From: Martelella limonii
GTDB taxonomy: Bacteria > Pseudomonadota > Alphaproteobacteria > Rhizobiales > Rhizobiaceae
Direction: 5' to 3'
DNA length: 64,000 nt
Assembly: GCF_013344475.1 (NCBI RefSeq)
Contig: NZ_JABUOU010000003.1
Location: 248,001-312,000 of the forward strand
In this document: in pieces, positions 62,081 through 64,000 of the stretch
How positions within the stretch are numbered: position 1 is the stretch's first letter
How the letters are laid out: the number at the start of each line of letters is the position of its first letter
Notes under the pieces: model-generated
The model's database searches: none
What the model was told of the DNA's origin: nothing
The model's input: only the letters and a program-made list of their open reading frames with translations
Made by a program: the position numbers and the translations under genes

Positions 62081-62315
62081 CGTCCCCTTCCTCATCTTCC
62101 CCGAGACGCTCTAGTAATTTGCACCAGCTCTCATCGAGCTTAGCCTTATCCCAGCGGCGGACACTGCCGACTTTAAGACCCTTTGGCATCCAGCCCAGTC
62201 GCACCCAATTGTCAAATGTACTAGGCGCAATATCAAATCTTGCCGCGGCTTTCGTGCGACGCAATGCTCGTTTCTCGAGCCATTCAATATCGGGATCTCG
62301 ATTTTGGTCGCTCAC
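62046..62315 (-). CDS. Small HTH DNA-binding protein, probable excisionase/AlpA-like
   Basis: An 89-residue protein with a MerR/AlpA-like helix-turn-helix (RTKAAARFDIAPSTFDNWVRLGWMPKGLKVGSVRRWDKAKLDE) and an acidic tail (GEDEEGDDGE). It sits directly upstream of, and overlaps, the integrase gene, the usual place for a recombination directionality factor. It is less GC-rich than the chromosome genes. Role inferred from size, fold and position. Confidence 0.75.
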   Translation of the reverse strand: MSDQNRDPDIEWLEKRALRRTKAAARFDIAPSTFDNWVRLGWMPKGLKVGSVRRWDKAKLDESWCKLLERLGEDEEGDDGENPFDSKIG

Positions 62316-62389
62316 TTTCTTACCCCTTTCCAGAAATGGTCCGTCTTGTGCTGGGCTTTGATTTTTGCCTTACGAATCGATATTATATA

Positions 62390-62424
62390 TTACCTATTGG
62401 TACCGTTCGGTAACTATTGTTACC
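62390..62424. promoter_or_regulatory. Tandem inverted-repeat operators of the XRE repressor
   Basis: GGTAAC-TATT-GTTACC (62409-62424) is a perfect inverted repeat; TTACC-TATT-GGTAC (62390-62403) is a near copy with the same TATT centre. They lie in the 121-base gap between divergent genes, beside the AT-rich TATTATATAT promoter box, 12-47 bases before the repressor start. This is the layout of phage-like repressor operators. Confidence 0.65.
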
Positions 62425-62436
62425 AGAAAGGGAGAA

Positions 62437-62844
62437 ATGTCAACGGAATTATCTGGAATCGGATTTAGACTCTTAGAGGTCAGGAAAAAACATGGGCTTA
62501 CCCAAGCCATAGTAGCCGCCAAGCTCCGAATCTCGGATAAAACTTACAAATTCTATGAGCTAGAAAAGAGGGAAATCCCGTCATTAGTCGCAGTGCATTT
62601 CTGTGAATTGTTCGACGTAAGCTTGTCATGGCTTCTGATTGGAAAGCCCGAGGGAGCCAGTGAACAAAACTTAAATATGGTCGAGAACCTAGTGCAAGCA
62701 GTGCTGAAATATGCCCACATTGACCTCAAAGATGAGGATAAAGAGGATCTGGCTCGATGTGCACGCTACATCATGAAGCAGACTATTGAGAAAAACACAG
62801 ACCCTAGCGTTGAAGCAGAAGAGTTTTACAGAACGAGAAAGTGA
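62437..62844 (+). CDS. XRE-family HTH repressor of the island
   Basis: A 135-residue protein with an N-terminal Cro/cI-type helix-turn-helix (GFRLLEVRKKHGLTQAIVAAKLRISDKTYKFYELEKREIPSLVAVHFCELFDVSLSWLLIGK) and a helical C terminus. No S24 protease domain is visible, so it is not a classical cleavable repressor. AAGGGAG precedes the ATG. It probably controls the divergent excisionase/integrase genes through the operators just upstream. Confidence 0.82.
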   Translation: MSTELSGIGFRLLEVRKKHGLTQAIVAAKLRISDKTYKFYELEKREIPSLVAVHFCELFDVSLSWLLIGKPEGASEQNLNMVENLVQAVLKYAHIDLKDEDKEDLARCARYIMKQTIEKNTDPSVEAEEFYRTRK

Positions 62845-62851
62845 GCTTCTA

Positions 62852-63097
62852 ATGACTTTAGACAGCCTTACCCAAGAGCTAGCCACCTCAGTGAGAATTA
62901 TCCGTCTCGGAAGTATCCTTTCGATAGTGGCGACCGGTTCTGGATTGATAGTTTGGAATTGGGATAAAACAAGCAACTCGCATATTGCGACCACAATACT
63001 TTTATGTGTTTTGGCAGCGTCTTGCGCCTCTCTCGCAATTGCCGAGCACGTCAATAGATTGCTAATGCGTAATTCAGATATCGATGTCCGAAGATAG
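62852..63097 (+). CDS. Small two-helix membrane protein, unknown function
   Basis: An 81-residue protein starting 7 bases after the repressor gene. It has two hydrophobic helices (ILSIVATGSGLIVW and ATTILLCVLAASCASLAIA), with polar ends (TLDSLTQELATSVRIIR; EHVNRLLMRNSDIDVRR). No family was recognised. The AT-rich composition matches the island. It could be an immunity or exclusion membrane protein, but that is only a guess. Confidence 0.6.
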   Translation: MTLDSLTQELATSVRIIRLGSILSIVATGSGLIVWNWDKTSNSHIATTILLCVLAASCASLAIAEHVNRLLMRNSDIDVRR

Positions 63098-63223
63098 CTA
63101 CACCGTACATGAATTAGTTCACTGAAAAAGGGGCGGCGGGAGGAACAAAAAGCGAACGAACGACTATTCATCCGAGTCAAAATGTGCCAGTCTGTCAAAA
63201 AATAACACAGAAAGGCGCGATTC

Positions 63224-64000
63224 GTGACACGTGAGCTGACCGGAAAAACGGAATTCACAAGGCTTCGGGAACAGGCCGGGCTGACGCTGGAGGAAGCCGC
63301 GCGTGTTGTCCGCGTTTCCGGTCGTACAGCCTATCGCTATGAAAGCGGTGACTCTTCCCCCTCGCCCCTCGCCCTCGAAATCCTTGAACTGATGGCGCGC
63401 AGTCACCAGCGGGAGCAGCCGTCAGCCGGGTTCCGCTTTGTTGACCTGTTCGCCGGCATCGGTGGACTGCGGATCGGCTTCGAGAAGCTCGGGGGCAAGT
63501 GCGTGTTCACCAGCGAATGGGACAAGTACGCCCAGCAAACCTATCGCAAGAACTTTCCGGAAGATCCCGAGCATGTGTTTGCCGGAGATATCCGGGAATA
63601 CACGAAAGATGTCGGCGCACTGGCGGGCATACCGGCGCATGACGTGTTGCTGGCGGGATTTCCCTGCCAGCCTTTCTCGATCGCGGGCGTCTCGAAAAAG
63701 AACTCGCTGGGGCGTCCGCACGGTTTTCTGGATGCGACGCAAGGCACCCTGTTTTTCGATGTCGCCCAGATTATCAAGTTTCACCGGCCGAAGGCCTTTT
63801 TGCTGGAAAATGTGAAAAACCTGCGCAGCCATGACGGTGGCAACACGTTCCGGACCATCATGAACGTGCTGGAAAACGAGCTCGGCTACAAGGTTGAAAC
63901 ACGGGTCATGAGTGCCCGTCCCTGGGTGCCCCAGGGACGCGAGCGCATCTTTATTGCCGGTTTTCTGGACCATGGCGTCGGCTTTTCGTTTGATGATGTC
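63224..64000 (+). CDS. DNA (cytosine-5) methyltransferase with N-terminal HTH, cut by window end
   Basis: The frame opens at GTG 63224 (AAAGG upstream) and runs past the window edge; 259 residues are visible. Residues 11-58 form an XRE-like helix-turn-helix (FTRLREQAGLTLEEAARVVRVSGRTAYRYESG), followed by C5-methyltransferase motifs: I FVDLFAGIGGLRIGFE (72-87), IV GFPCQPFS with nucleophile C148, VI ENV (195-197) and VIII QGRERIF (237-243). The target-recognition domain lies outside. It is probably the modification part of a restriction-modification cargo, or a solitary methylase. Confidence 0.9.
   Translation, partial: MTRELTGKTEFTRLREQAGLTLEEAARVVRVSGRTAYRYESGDSSPSPLALEILELMARSHQREQPSAGFRFVDLFAGIGGLRIGFEKLGGKCVFTSEWDKYAQQTYRKNFPEDPEHVFAGDIREYTKDVGALAGIPAHDVLLAGFPCQPFSIAGVSKKNSLGRPHGFLDATQGTLFFDVAQIIKFHRPKAFLLENVKNLRSHDGGNTFRTIMNVLENELGYKVETRVMSARPWVPQGRERIFIAGFLDHGVGFSFDDV

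Overview
The window is about 64 kb of GC-rich alphaproteobacterial chromosome with mostly tight, typical housekeeping gene order. The gene content points to Hyphomicrobiales (Rhizobiales), most likely Rhizobiaceae or a near relative: a phoU-phoB tail, homospermidine synthase, an Omp10-type lipoprotein and a BP26-like SIMPL protein as in Brucella, the pmbA / IMPase / DUF4170 / waaA / lpxK block, a GbsR-cydDCABX operon, and rhizobial-style palindromic intergenic repeats. No rRNA, CRISPR array or complete insertion sequence was seen. The genus cannot be fixed from the sequence alone.

Layout. 1-8.8 kb: the end of the phosphate-response operon (phoU, phoB), pyrE, a PfkB sugar kinase, an M3 oligopeptidase, a MarR/MFS efflux pair and argG. 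9-16 kb: an SDR oxidoreductase with a TfoX-like protein, riboflavin synthase, a periplasmic 5'-nucleotidase, Omp10, a GFA protein, a SelW-like protein, tRNA-Leu(CAG) and a GAF-EAL phosphodiesterase. 16-23.8 kb: a catabolic island whose genes match the sulfoquinovose monooxygenase (sulfo-SMO) logic: an SsuD/SmoC-like FMNH2-dependent monooxygenase, an aldo-keto reductase (SmoB-like), a flavin reductase (SmoA-like) and a TRAP transporter, divergent from a GntR regulator and a Gfo/Idh/MocA-type enzyme that could be an NAD-dependent glycosidase. This is the most interesting metabolic unit in the window.

24-37.6 kb: ferrochelatase, an SPFH/NfeD pair, a cyclic-nucleotide-binding protein beside an OmpR-type regulator, an L,D-transpeptidase, a 2-hydroxyacid dehydrogenase, an SH3 protein, an ArsR regulator, a DUF882 (MepK-like) cell-wall hydrolase, the chain pepF / YciI / DUF3445, and homospermidine synthase. 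37.6-47 kb: ppa, a GNAT protein, the lipid A/Kdo genes lpxK and waaA with cysQ-like and pmbA, and a CPA2 K+/H+ antiporter. 46.5-52.3 kb: an F420-dependent-reductase-like protein, two LysR regulators separated by the remnant of a third LysR gene, and an amino-sugar operon (GntR, NagB-II, NagA). 52.6-59.7 kb: a complete cytochrome bd operon (GbsR-type regulator, cydD, cydC, cydA, cydB, cydX) behind a strong palindromic operator candidate.

60.8 kb to the end: a tRNA-Ile2 (CAU)-like gene is the attachment site of a mobile island that continues beyond the window. Its integrase is oriented into the tRNA and its last codons are read from the tRNA antisense strand. The island then carries an excisionase-like HTH protein, an XRE repressor with tandem inverted-repeat operators, a small two-helix membrane protein, and the start of an HTH-fused DNA cytosine-C5 methyltransferase that suggests a restriction-modification cargo. 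The island genes between about 62.0 and 63.2 kb are visibly AT-richer than the rest.
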